Source: an uncultured Granulosicoccaceae bacterium (GTDB lineage: Bacteria > Pseudomonadota > Gammaproteobacteria > Granulosicoccales > Granulosicoccaceae). Taken from it: a DNA stretch of 59,804 nucleotides. The notes beneath the pieces were generated by a model that was not told where the DNA came from, searched no databases, and saw only the letters and a program-made list of their open reading frames with translations. Every line of letters begins with the position of its first letter. Position 1 is the first letter of the stretch. This document shows positions 52,689 through 59,804 of this stretch, one piece after another. The stretch spans positions 1 to 59,804 of the forward strand of contig CALLLW010000090.1 in assembly GCA_938007995.1 (NCBI GenBank), read 5' to 3'. The position numbers and the translations under genes are program-made.

Positions 52689-53888
52689 ATGACATCCTAT
52701 CTACTTGATTGGCTGAATCTACTCGGCCGATGGACGCACATGATCACCGGCATTGCCTGGATCGGTGCGTCGTTCTACTTTATCTGGCTGGATAATTCAC
52801 TTGAAGAACCCAAAGCCAAAAGCGATTCTGATAAAGGCGTTGGTGGTGAGCTATGGTCAGTGCATGGCGGCGGTATGTATCACGCGCAGAAGTATCGAGT
52901 TCTACCAGAAAAAATGCCGGAGCATTTACACTGGTTTAAGTGGGAAGCCTACACCACCTGGCTGACCGGCATGTTTATGATGGCACTGATGTACTGGTAC
53001 AGTGCCGAGATCTATACGATTGATCCGGGCGTGGCTGCGTTAAGCAAGCCGGTGGCAATAATCATTGGCCTTGCAGTGATTGGCGTTGGCTGGCTTGGCT
53101 ATAACTGGCTTTGTGAGAGCAGGTTCGGTAAAAGCGAGAATCTCATGGCGCTGATACTCCTGGTAGTGCTGACACTTCTCGCTTATTTGTTGTGTCAGGT
53201 TTTCAGTGGCCGTGGCGCTTATATGCACTACGGTGCAATGCTTGGCACCATTATGGTTGGCAATGTATTCTTTGTGATCATTCCCGGCCAGAAAGATCTG
53301 ATTCAGGCAAAGAAAGAGGGCAGAGACCCGAATCCCGTTCACGGTATTCGTGGTAAACAACGCTCGGTTCATAATACGTATTTTACCTTGCCGGTGTTGT
53401 TTGTGATGATCAGCAATCACTATGCAATGACATTCGGCCATCAGTACAACTGGCTGATATTAATTGGCATCACACTGATCGGTGCACTGATAAGAATATA
53501 TTTTGTTGCACGGCATAAGGGTAAGGCGTCACTGATGCCGATTTTTACTGCAGTAATTATCTTGCTTGGACTGATTGTGTTAATGGCACCTCGACAATCA
53601 ACGCTTGCCGACAGCGCATCGCTGCCGCCAGTGACTACCGCTGCGGTACATAAAATTGTTCAGCAACGCTGCAGCACATGCCATGCGTTGCAGCCCACGC
53701 AGCCGGGTTTTCAGGTGGCACCCAAGGCGATTGTGTTTGAAACAACCGAAGACGTGACCAGCCAGGCTGATGTGATTCATCAACAAACCGTGGTCACTCG
53801 TGCCATGCCACCCGGCAATCTGACAGCAATTACGGATGAAGAGCGGGCCAGCATTGATGTCTGGTTCAGACAACTAAAACAGATGTAA
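52689..53888 (+). CDS. puuD: Membrane urate oxidase with cytochrome c domain
   Basis: Urate hydroxylase of 399 residues: about eight membrane helices followed by a C-terminal class I cytochrome c domain with CSTCH (Cys328, Cys331, His332) and a Met ligand in AMPPGN (Met373). The N-terminal LGRWTHMITGIAWIGASFYFIWLDN and the MYHAQKYR block are specific for PuuD. It oxidises urate to 5-hydroxyisourate and passes electrons to the respiratory chain, so no H2O2 is made. Last gene of the purine operon. The HIU hydrolase that should act between PuuD and UraD is not in the window. Confidence 0.94.
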   Translation: MTSYLLDWLNLLGRWTHMITGIAWIGASFYFIWLDNSLEEPKAKSDSDKGVGGELWSVHGGGMYHAQKYRVLPEKMPEHLHWFKWEAYTTWLTGMFMMALMYWYSAEIYTIDPGVAALSKPVAIIIGLAVIGVGWLGYNWLCESRFGKSENLMALILLVVLTLLAYLLCQVFSGRGAYMHYGAMLGTIMVGNVFFVIIPGQKDLIQAKKEGRDPNPVHGIRGKQRSVHNTYFTLPVLFVMISNHYAMTFGHQYNWLILIGITLIGALIRIYFVARHKGKASLMPIFTAVIILLGLIVLMAPRQSTLADSASLPPVTTAAVHKIVQQRCSTCHALQPTQPGFQVAPKAIVFETTEDVTSQADVIHQQTVVTRAMPPGNLTAITDEERASIDVWFRQLKQM

Positions 53889-54284
53889 TGCCGGGGCCTT
53901 GCCTGAACGGCTAACTGCTGCTGGTATCTCCAATGACGTTTCGATTGTTTTGACTGCACAGCTGATTGATTTCACGAATACAAGTCGCAAAAGTTTGAAT
54001 GCCCACACACTATGACCATTGATTTTACCAATGACAGTGGTGTGCGAGCAGTCTTGTATATGGCTGTGTGCTACGATCGGCGATAAGCAGGCAGGAATAC
54101 AAACTGGTGTTGCGGGTCGGCGATGCAGGCCGGTAATGCGGACTTTAAGTCTTTTTTGTAGTGCAATACTGATCTTTTGATCTAACAGCTAAATAAGCTA
54201 ACCAGTCAACGTCGTGTTCTGCGAAATCAATATTTTTGTGTTACCCAGGGTCGGTATTAAAGCCTGGGAAAGGAGTTTAAATCA
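53889..54284. other. Intergenic region upstream of the DUF302 lipoprotein
   Basis: About 400 bp with no supported gene. A 6-bp stem (CCCAGG/CCTGGG) lies at about 54244-54268, just before the strong AAAGGAG ribosome-binding site (54268-54274), and could influence translation. Confidence 0.5.
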
Positions 54285-55229
54285 ATGAAAAAACTATCAG
54301 TACTTCTGCTCTGCGCACTGGTCAGTGCATGTGACAGCGATGATGACGACGGTTCATCACAAGTGCTAACGCAGGATTCTGTCACTGACGGTTCATTTTT
54401 GCAGGGCTTGCAGAGTGGCCAGGCGATTGGCAGCGTTGCCGAATCTGCCGGTTTGCTGGAGACTGCTCTGAACAACAACCCCAATTTATCACTTGTCGCA
54501 CAAGTGGATCATCAATCTAATGCGGCAAACAATAACCTGGAGCTACGGCCGACTCGAGTAACACTCTTCGGCAATCCTGCGCTCGGTACACCGTTAATGC
54601 AAATCAATCAGCTTGCAGGGCTGGATTTGCCGCAGAAGATGTTGATCTGGGAAGACGAAGCCGGGCAGTCTTTTGTTGCTTACAATTCGGCTGACTATCT
54701 GAATGCACGGTACGAGCTTACTGAAGTTACCGAAGAGCTAACCACTATCAATGGTGCACTTTCGAATCTTGCCGGTGCTGCTGCGGGGCAGGCAATCGTG
54801 ACAACTGATTCGAATCTTCCAGAGTCTAAAGAAGGTATTATCACGGTAGAAAGTGAAAACGATATGGCGACCACTATCGTTAACCTGCGCAACGCAATCG
54901 AAGCGACAGGAACGTTAACAACAGTAACTGAAGTTGATCACAGCGCCAATGCCACATCGGTTAACCAGCAGCTCAATCCTACCTACCTGTTCATTTTTGG
55001 TAATCCGAATCTTGGAACACCACTGATGCAATCCGGACAGTCAATCGGTATCGATCTGCCACAGAAGATGCTGGTATTCGAAAATGGCGAAGGCTTTGTG
55101 TCTGTCGCTTACAATGATCCATCGTACCTGGCTGAAAGACATGGTATCGATGATCAACAGGGAATTATCGCTACAGTCACCAACGCGCTGGCGAATCTGG
55201 CAGCAGCTGCCACTGCAGCGCCACAGTAA
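54285..55229 (+). CDS. Lipoprotein with two DUF302 domains
   Basis: Lipoprotein of 314 residues: signal peptide with lipobox Cys16 (VSAC) followed by an acidic DSDDDDGSS stretch, then two DUF302 domains (about 60-150 and 200-310). The repeats align closely: VDHQSNAANNNLELRPTRVT against VDHSANATSVNQQLNPTYLF, then FGNPxLGTPLMQ and GLDLPQKML/GIDLPQKML. AAAGGAG ten bases upstream gives strong translation. DUF302 function is not established; periplasmic or outer-membrane exposure is indicated. An intrinsic terminator follows 50 bp downstream. Confidence 0.9.
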   Translation: MKKLSVLLLCALVSACDSDDDDGSSQVLTQDSVTDGSFLQGLQSGQAIGSVAESAGLLETALNNNPNLSLVAQVDHQSNAANNNLELRPTRVTLFGNPALGTPLMQINQLAGLDLPQKMLIWEDEAGQSFVAYNSADYLNARYELTEVTEELTTINGALSNLAGAAAGQAIVTTDSNLPESKEGIITVESENDMATTIVNLRNAIEATGTLTTVTEVDHSANATSVNQQLNPTYLFIFGNPNLGTPLMQSGQSIGIDLPQKMLVFENGEGFVSVAYNDPSYLAERHGIDDQQGIIATVTNALANLAAAATAAPQ

Positions 55230-55281
55230 ACTGAAACCAGAAAAATCAGGCAGCTTGTTAAAGCAAATTGGCGTGAAACTC

Positions 55282-55306
55282 AGGGGCCGTAATGGCCCCT
55301 TTTTTT
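55282..55306 (+). terminator. Intrinsic terminator of the DUF302 gene
   Basis: Perfect 7-bp stem AGGGGCC/GGCCCCT, loop GTAAT, directly followed by seven T. The GG and GTGAGCC that follow are discussed as the start of a group II intron remnant. Confidence 0.92.
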
Positions 55307-55307
55307 G

Positions 55308-55615
55308 GTGAGCCGAGCATGGCACGATGCGTCATGATTGGCGTTTATCAAGTGGTAAGTGAAAGCGAACCACGAAGTGACTTGAGGTGAAAGCCCTCCG
55401 GGAGGCTTGATAACCATGAACCCATGGCTGAGCAGCAAGTGCACATCGTGAAGTGTTTTGCGAAGGAAGCTGTAGGCAAAGCTCGGGATCTGACGAACAG
55501 GAACATGGGTGGAGCGGCTTGTGCCATGCGTTTTAAAAATGGAACATGTGTGCCACCCGGTTGGTCGGGAGTAGTGTCACATGCAGATAAGCGCTCAAAG
55601 TAAAGTCTGGTTTGT
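55308..55615 (+). mobile_element. 5' remnant of a class C group II intron
   Basis: Starting two bases after the terminator T-run the sequence reads GTGAGCCGAGCATGG, close to the 5' end of class C introns (GTGCGCCCGGCATGG). Further blocks typical of domain I follow: GGTGAAAGCCCTCCGGGAGG, CGAAGGAAGCTGTAGGC, and TCTGACGAACAGGAAC. Class C introns insert directly downstream of intrinsic terminators, which is exactly the position here. No reverse transcriptase gene and no domain V (GAGCCGT...GGTTC) are found downstream, so only the ribozyme 5' part remains. The recognition is by pattern memory and needs a covariance-model search. Confidence 0.62.
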
Positions 55616-55639
55616 TTTCAAGGTTTACTGCTGCTAATG

Positions 55640-55803
55640 GGCTGTTTGGAAAGTTCGGTAACACTTTTCTTCGCCACAGCCGCGTTAACCATAGTTGATA
55701 AAAAATGGCTCGACGTAGGCCCTGCTATGCCTGCGTTTTTTCAGCGCAAGCCCAGCCGACCGTGGCTGTGAAAAGTTTGTTACCGAACTTTTCCGCACAG
55801 GCC
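55640..55803. mobile_element. MITE-like element with about 45-bp imperfect terminal inverted repeats
   Basis: The left arm (55640-55683) and right arm (55761-55803) are imperfect inverted copies; both contain GTTCGGTAACA and CTTTTC...ACAGCC. The arms enclose about 77 bases and there is no coding capacity. The size (about 165 bp) and long inverted ends fit a non-autonomous element or a large hairpin repeat. Confidence 0.55.
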
Positions 55804-56724
55804 ACTAGCCGGAACTAACTGTAAGCTCAACAATAAACAACTATGAAGTAGTGGCTTTATTCATTAAAAAAAGTCCTGTCGCGCTCCCTCTACCAGCACC
55901 TCAGCCGCGCAAGTGTTAATGAATGTGACAGGGCGCATGCTGCATTATCGTCAGTAACTTTGCTGCGGCACAGCAGACGCAATAGCTCGCACCAGTGAAT
56001 TCTGTTCTTAGCACTGATCTTAAAAAAACCAGGCTTTCAGGTAAGTACTTATCAGAGAAAACGGCGAATAAAGACGCCACAGCGCAATGCCTGTTTACAT
56101 TTATTCAAAATCTGAAAATCTGTTCGTTAGGAAGAACTCAGCAAGTTCACGGTGTACGAATGTCTATCATACGCTAGTCGCGTTTAGCGGGCGTCAAATG
56201 TTTGTTCATTGGAGCTGCAAAAGATGGTTACTCCCATTGCAGCATATCCTCGACACTCTGTTAAATAATGTTAAACGTTGGTGTGCTATGCCACTGCAAT
56301 GAATGAAGGATAAGTACTGCAATACTCCAGCTTAGCTTCAAGAAATGATGAGCATCAATTAGCAAGGTTAGTGAATTTCTGCGGTACATCTTCAAATGTT
56401 GGACTATAACTAGCGTTGTTACGTTCAAGGGTGCTCATATGGCGTAGGCAGTCAGCCAATGATTATCATGAGCTAGCTGGACACCAGCGATAGTTTTATT
56501 GCCTCTAGTTTTTTTTATGTTTGCCGTAGCAGCCGGAATACTGACAGTATTTCTCCGCATGATACTTAACGGGTCATATCTGCCCGTGCCGTAGGTAGAG
56601 CTACAAAGTTCACTGTGTCGGGAAGCGGCACATAGTGCCGGTGGGAATACAAGTTACCTGCCCGATTACAGTGCTTAATGTGGCATTAATCTGGTATGCA
56701 CTCGGTGAATATTGTCATGTTGTT

Positions 56725-56745
56725 AGAAACGCGACCAGCGTTTCT
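56725..56745 (+). promoter_or_regulatory. 8-bp hairpin in the leader of the repeat-protein gene
   Basis: AGAAACGC (56725-56732) pairs perfectly with GCGTTTCT (56738-56745) over GACCA, 36 bases before the ATG at 56782. It may affect message stability or translation. Confidence 0.4.
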
Positions 56746-56781
56746 GCCAATTAGCGCGTCGTCACCTCTATTGGGATAGCC

Positions 56782-59700
56782 ATGTTTAAAGCAGTTAGGT
56801 TTATAAAGATTACAGCATCTTCCTTCCTGATGACTGTAGCGGTGAGTAGTAATTTCGCAGTTCCGTCTGTATCTCATGCGCAGATCTCCGTCGATGATAC
56901 GGATGGAGATGGCATCATCGATATCGATGATATCGATGATGACAACGATGGAATTCTCGATATAAATGAGAATGCTGTCCTTGTCGGTGCGACTCTGGAT
57001 CAAGTGGGGCCGTTACCTGCAAGTGCATTTGTCGCCGGTGGTGGTGTGGTACCGGATGGTGTTCAGGGTGTAAGACTTTTTGACAATACTGGCAGTTTCT
57101 TTCTCGATATTTACGAAGGCCCGAATACATCTTCCACTGTGAGCTTTGGCATCAACACGTCAACAGGACAAATAAGTGGCAGTGGTATTGACGACACGGA
57201 GGTGGTAGAACTCATTTATACCACCGAGAACTCGCCTGAGTTCTGGCGTTTAAAAGCATTCTCGGTTTTGGATATAGACAGCTTGACCGCTGGCCCGCGG
57301 GATATAGACGTGCGTGACTCATATGCCTGGTCTGAACCTGGTACCTGGGCGGCCATTGGCTCCCCGGCTGGTGCGACAGTTTCTGTCGATACCACAGCAC
57401 CGGATGCAGTGGGCAGTTTCGTAGTTCCTGACCCTGACGGCGGTGGTCTTGACATTATCGGGCAGTTCTCTCAGGTGACAGCCATTGATCCGACGCTGTC
57501 GGATGTGTATCTGAACATGGTTGGTCCGGCAAATAATCACAATGTTGATTTTGAGTTCGTGTCCAAAACTCAAACAGCCAGCCTGTTTGTTTTTAACTCT
57601 GGCGCCGGTGGTATGTTTTTCTCGTTCTTCCCGCAGATAGATGTGGAAGCACAGAGACACCAGGGAATAGACACCGATTCTGATGGAGTGCCTGATCACC
57701 TTGACCTCGACAGTGACAATGATGGTATCAGTGACATGCTGGAGTCCGGCGCTACTGCCGCTCTACTGGCTGCTGATATCAATGGTGATGGAACGATTGA
57801 CAGCACCGAAGGTGTGGATGCAGATCAGGATGGTCTTTGGGATGTGTTTGATCAGAATACAGCGAGTATTGAAGAGTCTCTGTCTGTTGGTATTGTACCG
57901 GTAGACACTGATGGTGATACGGTAATTGATGCGATCGATCTTGATTCTGATGACGACGGTATTCCAGATACTGTTGAGTATCGCCCTACCGCAGCATACG
58001 CTGCTAATGACGGTGATGTCAGTAATGATGATACCGACGGTGATGGCGTTATTTCATTGTTTGATAGTGGTACCACTCGCGGTGGTGATTTCCTGGTACC
58101 GCAGGATTTTGATGGCGATGGCATAGCGGATTTTCTGGACTCAGACAGCGATAATGATAACGCACCAGATAGTGTTGAAAGAGGTGTCGGAAACTTTGCT
58201 GCCACGTATACTGATCCGGATGGCTCAGTCAATTCTCCCTCGACCGTGCTTCAGGAAACAGACGGTGACGTTGCGACCACTGGTGACGTAGATTATCGCG
58301 ACACAGATGATGATAACGATGGTATAGCTACATCGTCTGAGGTCGGTGGTTCAGGTTCGCCCGTTGACACTGATGGAGATGGCATTCCAGACTACGATGA
58401 GACCGATTCAGATAACGATGGTATTCCAGATGCACTGGAAGGTGATGGTGATAGTGACGGAGATGGTATACCTGACTACCAGGACACGGATTCAGATAAC
58501 GATGGTATCCCTGACAGCGTGGAAGGCCAGGCTTCTGGTGTGGATACAGACGGTGATGGCATTGATGACGCGTTTGATGTTGATCAGACTGGTGGCACCG
58601 ATGCAGATGGCGATGGTGTAGACGACGCGCTCGAAGCTTCTGATACCACAGATACAGACGGTGATGGTATCGCTGATGTACATGATGCAGATTCCGATGG
58701 TGACGGTGTGCCCGATGCCATGGAAAATGCGGGTGACACAGACGGTGATGGCATACCTGATTATCTGGACACAGACTCAGACAACGACGGTATTCCTGAT
58801 GGTGATGAGGCAGGGGCCACTGGAACTGACTCTGATGGCGATGGTATAGATGACGCTTTTGATGTTGATATAACAGGTGGTACAGATGCCGACGGAGACG
58901 GCGTTGATGATTCTGCAGAGGCCACTGGAGGCATTGACACCGACGGAGACGGTACACCTGACCAATACGACTCTGATTCCGACGGTGATGGTATACCGGA
59001 CGCTGTTGAAAGCGGCACATCCGGAACACCGACAGATACCGATGGCGATGGGATACCTGACCATCTTGATGCAGATTCAGACAACGATGGTATTCCAGAT
59101 ACCTTAGAGCCAGGTGATACTGATGGCGATGGCATTCCTAACTATCTTGATAACGATTCAGATAATGACGGCATCAATGATGGCGTAGAGGCACAGGTTG
59201 CTAACGTCGATACTGATGGCGACGGTATTCGTGATGAATACGATGTAGACGCCACCGGTGGTGTTGATGCCGATGGTGACGGTGTAGACGATGCGTTCGG
59301 TGCATCCAACACACTGGACACTGATGGTGACGGCATACCAGATGCGCTCGATGCTGATAGCGACAACGACGGCGTACCAGATGCCATTGAGGGTAACGTT
59401 GATACAGACGGTGACGGAATTCCCGATTACCTGGACACTGATTCAGACAACGACGGTATTCTCGACGGTGTCGAAGCACAGATAAGCGGTACAGACTCTG
59501 ATGGCGATGGCATCGATGATCTGTTTGATGTTGATGTGACCGGAGGTGTAGACGCCGATGGTGACGGTGTTGATGACGCTATAGAAGCGACTGGCACTAT
59601 TGATACTGATGGTGATGGCACACCGGACATGCTTGATGTTGACGCTGATGGTGATGGCATCCCGGATACGCTGGAGCCAGGTGATACCGATGGTGATGGC

Positions 59701-59804
59701 ATTCCGAACTATCTTGATACCGATTCAGACAATGACGGTATTAACGATGGTGTAGAGGCACAGGTCGCCAATGTAGATACCGATGGTGATGGTATTCGCG
59801 ATGC
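56782..59804 (+). CDS. Large secreted Asp-rich (thrombospondin type 3-like) repeat protein, 3' end outside window
   Basis: Open frame of 1007 codons that is still open at the window edge. The ATG at 56782 has GGGA six bases upstream and starts a signal peptide (about 1-33, cleavage after SHA). An Asp-rich block (38-60) is followed by a beta-rich, non-repetitive domain of unknown type (about 62-290) and then, from about residue 297, by several dozen [18 protein letters not shown] units of the calcium-binding thrombospondin type 3 kind. Within them larger units recur; for example the segment at 59107 returns at 59674 (567 bp, 189 residues). Such proteins are surface adhesins or spacers that are stiffened by Ca2+. 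A C-terminal anchor or secretion signal (type I, OmpA-like, T9SS-like or other) would lie beyond the window. Confidence 0.9.
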   Translation, partial: MFKAVRFIKITASSFLMTVAVSSNFAVPSVSHAQISVDDTDGDGIIDIDDIDDDNDGILDINENAVLVGATLDQVGPLPASAFVAGGGVVPDGVQGVRLFDNTGSFFLDIYEGPNTSSTVSFGINTSTGQISGSGIDDTEVVELIYTTENSPEFWRLKAFSVLDIDSLTAGPRDIDVRDSYAWSEPGTWAAIGSPAGATVSVDTTAPDAVGSFVVPDPDGGGLDIIGQFSQVTAIDPTLSDVYLNMVGPANNHNVDFEFVSKTQTASLFVFNSGAGGMFFSFFPQIDVEAQRHQGIDTDSDGVPDHLDLDSDNDGISDMLESGATAALLAADINGDGTIDSTEGVDADQDGLWDVFDQNTASIEESLSVGIVPVDTDGDTVIDAIDLDSDDDGIPDTVEYRPTAAYAANDGDVSNDDTDGDGVISLFDSGTTRGGDFLVPQDFDGDGIADFLDSDSDNDNAPDSVERGVGNFAATYTDPDGSVNSPSTVLQETDGDVATTGDVDYRDTDDDNDGIATSSEVGGSGSPVDTDGDGIPDYDETDSDNDGIPDALEGDGDSDGDGIPDYQDTDSDNDGIPDSVEGQASGVDTDGDGIDDAFDVDQTGGTDADGDGVDDALEASDTTDTDGDGIADVHDADSDGDGVPDAMENAGDTDGDGIPDYLDTDSDNDGIPDGDEAGATGTDSDGDGIDDAFDVDITGGTDADGDGVDDSAEATGGIDTDGDGTPDQYDSDSDGDGIPDAVESGTSGTPTDTDGDGIPDHLDADSDNDGIPDTLEPGDTDGDGIPNYLDNDSDNDGINDGVEAQVANVDTDGDGIRDEYDVDATGGVDADGDGVDDAFGASNTLDTDGDGIPDALDADSDNDGVPDAIEGNVDTDGDGIPDYLDTDSDNDGILDGVEAQISGTDSDGDGIDDLFDVDVTGGVDADGDGVDDAIEATGTIDTDGDGTPDMLDVDADGDGIPDTLEPGDTDGDGIPNYLDTDSDNDGINDGVEAQVANVDTDGDGIRD

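Larger units (their letters stand above)
55616..56781. other. Gene-free region with mobile-element debris
   Basis: About 1.15 kb without a supported gene between the intron remnant and the repeat-protein gene. It holds a MITE-like inverted repeat (55640-55803) and, near its end, a perfect hairpin (56725-56745). Small frames at 55995-56302 have no ribosome-binding site or domain. The promoter of the repeat protein must be in the last few hundred bases. Confidence 0.5.

Noticed and set aside
55616..56781. Search for a reverse transcriptase gene or domain V belonging to the intron remnant
   Set aside because: No frame with RT motifs and no GAGCCGT...ACGGTTC-like hairpin was seen, so only a 5' remnant is claimed.
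58328..59702. Long minus-strand open frames (Ser/Pro-rich or His/Arg-rich) opposite the Asp-rich repeat protein
   Set aside because: They result from the repeated GAT/GGT codons of the plus-strand gene, which contain no stop in the opposite frames; no start signals or domains.

Overview
The window looks like a piece of a free-living, probably marine gammaproteobacterial chromosome. The evidence is the make-up of the genes: a lipoprotein sulfatase, a GH99-like lipoprotein, an alpha-glucoside ABC system, a PuuD-type urate pathway, NnrU, c-di-GMP and NarL-type signalling, and a large calcium-binding-repeat surface protein. A Granulosicoccus-like organism would fit, but this is inference from gene content only. 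No tRNA, rRNA, CRISPR array or intact transposase was seen.

Layout. 0.1-7.4 kb (minus strand): type I sulfatase; a compact paaG-paaI-paaK-PhyH dioxygenase operon with no paaABCDE oxygenase nearby; a GH99-like lipoprotein. 7.8-9.5 kb (plus): RidA-family protein and a class I aminotransferase, facing an M20 amidohydrolase. 11-17.4 kb (minus): PAS-GGDEF-EAL protein, a GAF-PAS-PAS histidine kinase with its NarL-type regulator, and an orphan FecR-like protein. 17.6-24.7 kb: Tat-type MsrB, GT4 glycosyltransferase, glmM (plus), photolyase-like protein and GT2 glycosyltransferase. 24.9-32.8 kb: class III aminotransferase plus DUF4442 protein, YiiX-type cysteine hydrolase, a regulator with a degenerate receiver domain, a retropepsin-like protease, a second PhyH protein and a PanE-like reductase.

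32.8-35.2 kb: about 1 kb of non-coding DNA leads to a gene for a short lipoprotein-like protein built from 18 Asn-Pro-Cys triplets (26 Cys in 94 residues), with its own RBS and terminator, followed by a NYN/LabA-type nuclease gene. 35.5-39.1 kb: a PhnD/PhnC/PhnE/PhnE-like ABC importer of phosphonate, phosphite or selenate type. 39.2-43.0 kb: CoA-transferase; a formylglycine-generating-enzyme-like protein missing one of the two copper cysteines; HSL-family hydrolase; NnrU.

43.1-51.0 kb: a complete alpha-glucoside uptake and hydrolysis operon (aglE-F-G-A-K) followed by its LacI-family regulator aglR. A good sigma70-like promoter and two matching LacI-type palindromes lie upstream, and a 10-bp stem-loop follows aglE. 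51.2-53.9 kb: uraD-puuE-puuD, which take urate towards allantoate. 54.3-55.3 kb: a lipoprotein with two DUF302 domains and a clean terminator. Directly after the terminator T-run lies what looks like the 5' end of a class C group II intron, then a MITE-like inverted repeat. 56.8 kb to the end: the first 1007 codons of a secreted Asp-rich thrombospondin-type-3-like repeat protein that runs off the window.

The main structural oddities are short tandem duplications (11-18 nt). Three of them (after aglE, aglR and the GT2 gene) start inside or contain the stop codon of the gene; others sit close to gene boundaries. The best candidates for something undescribed are the NPC-repeat protein and these stop-codon-overlapping arrays.
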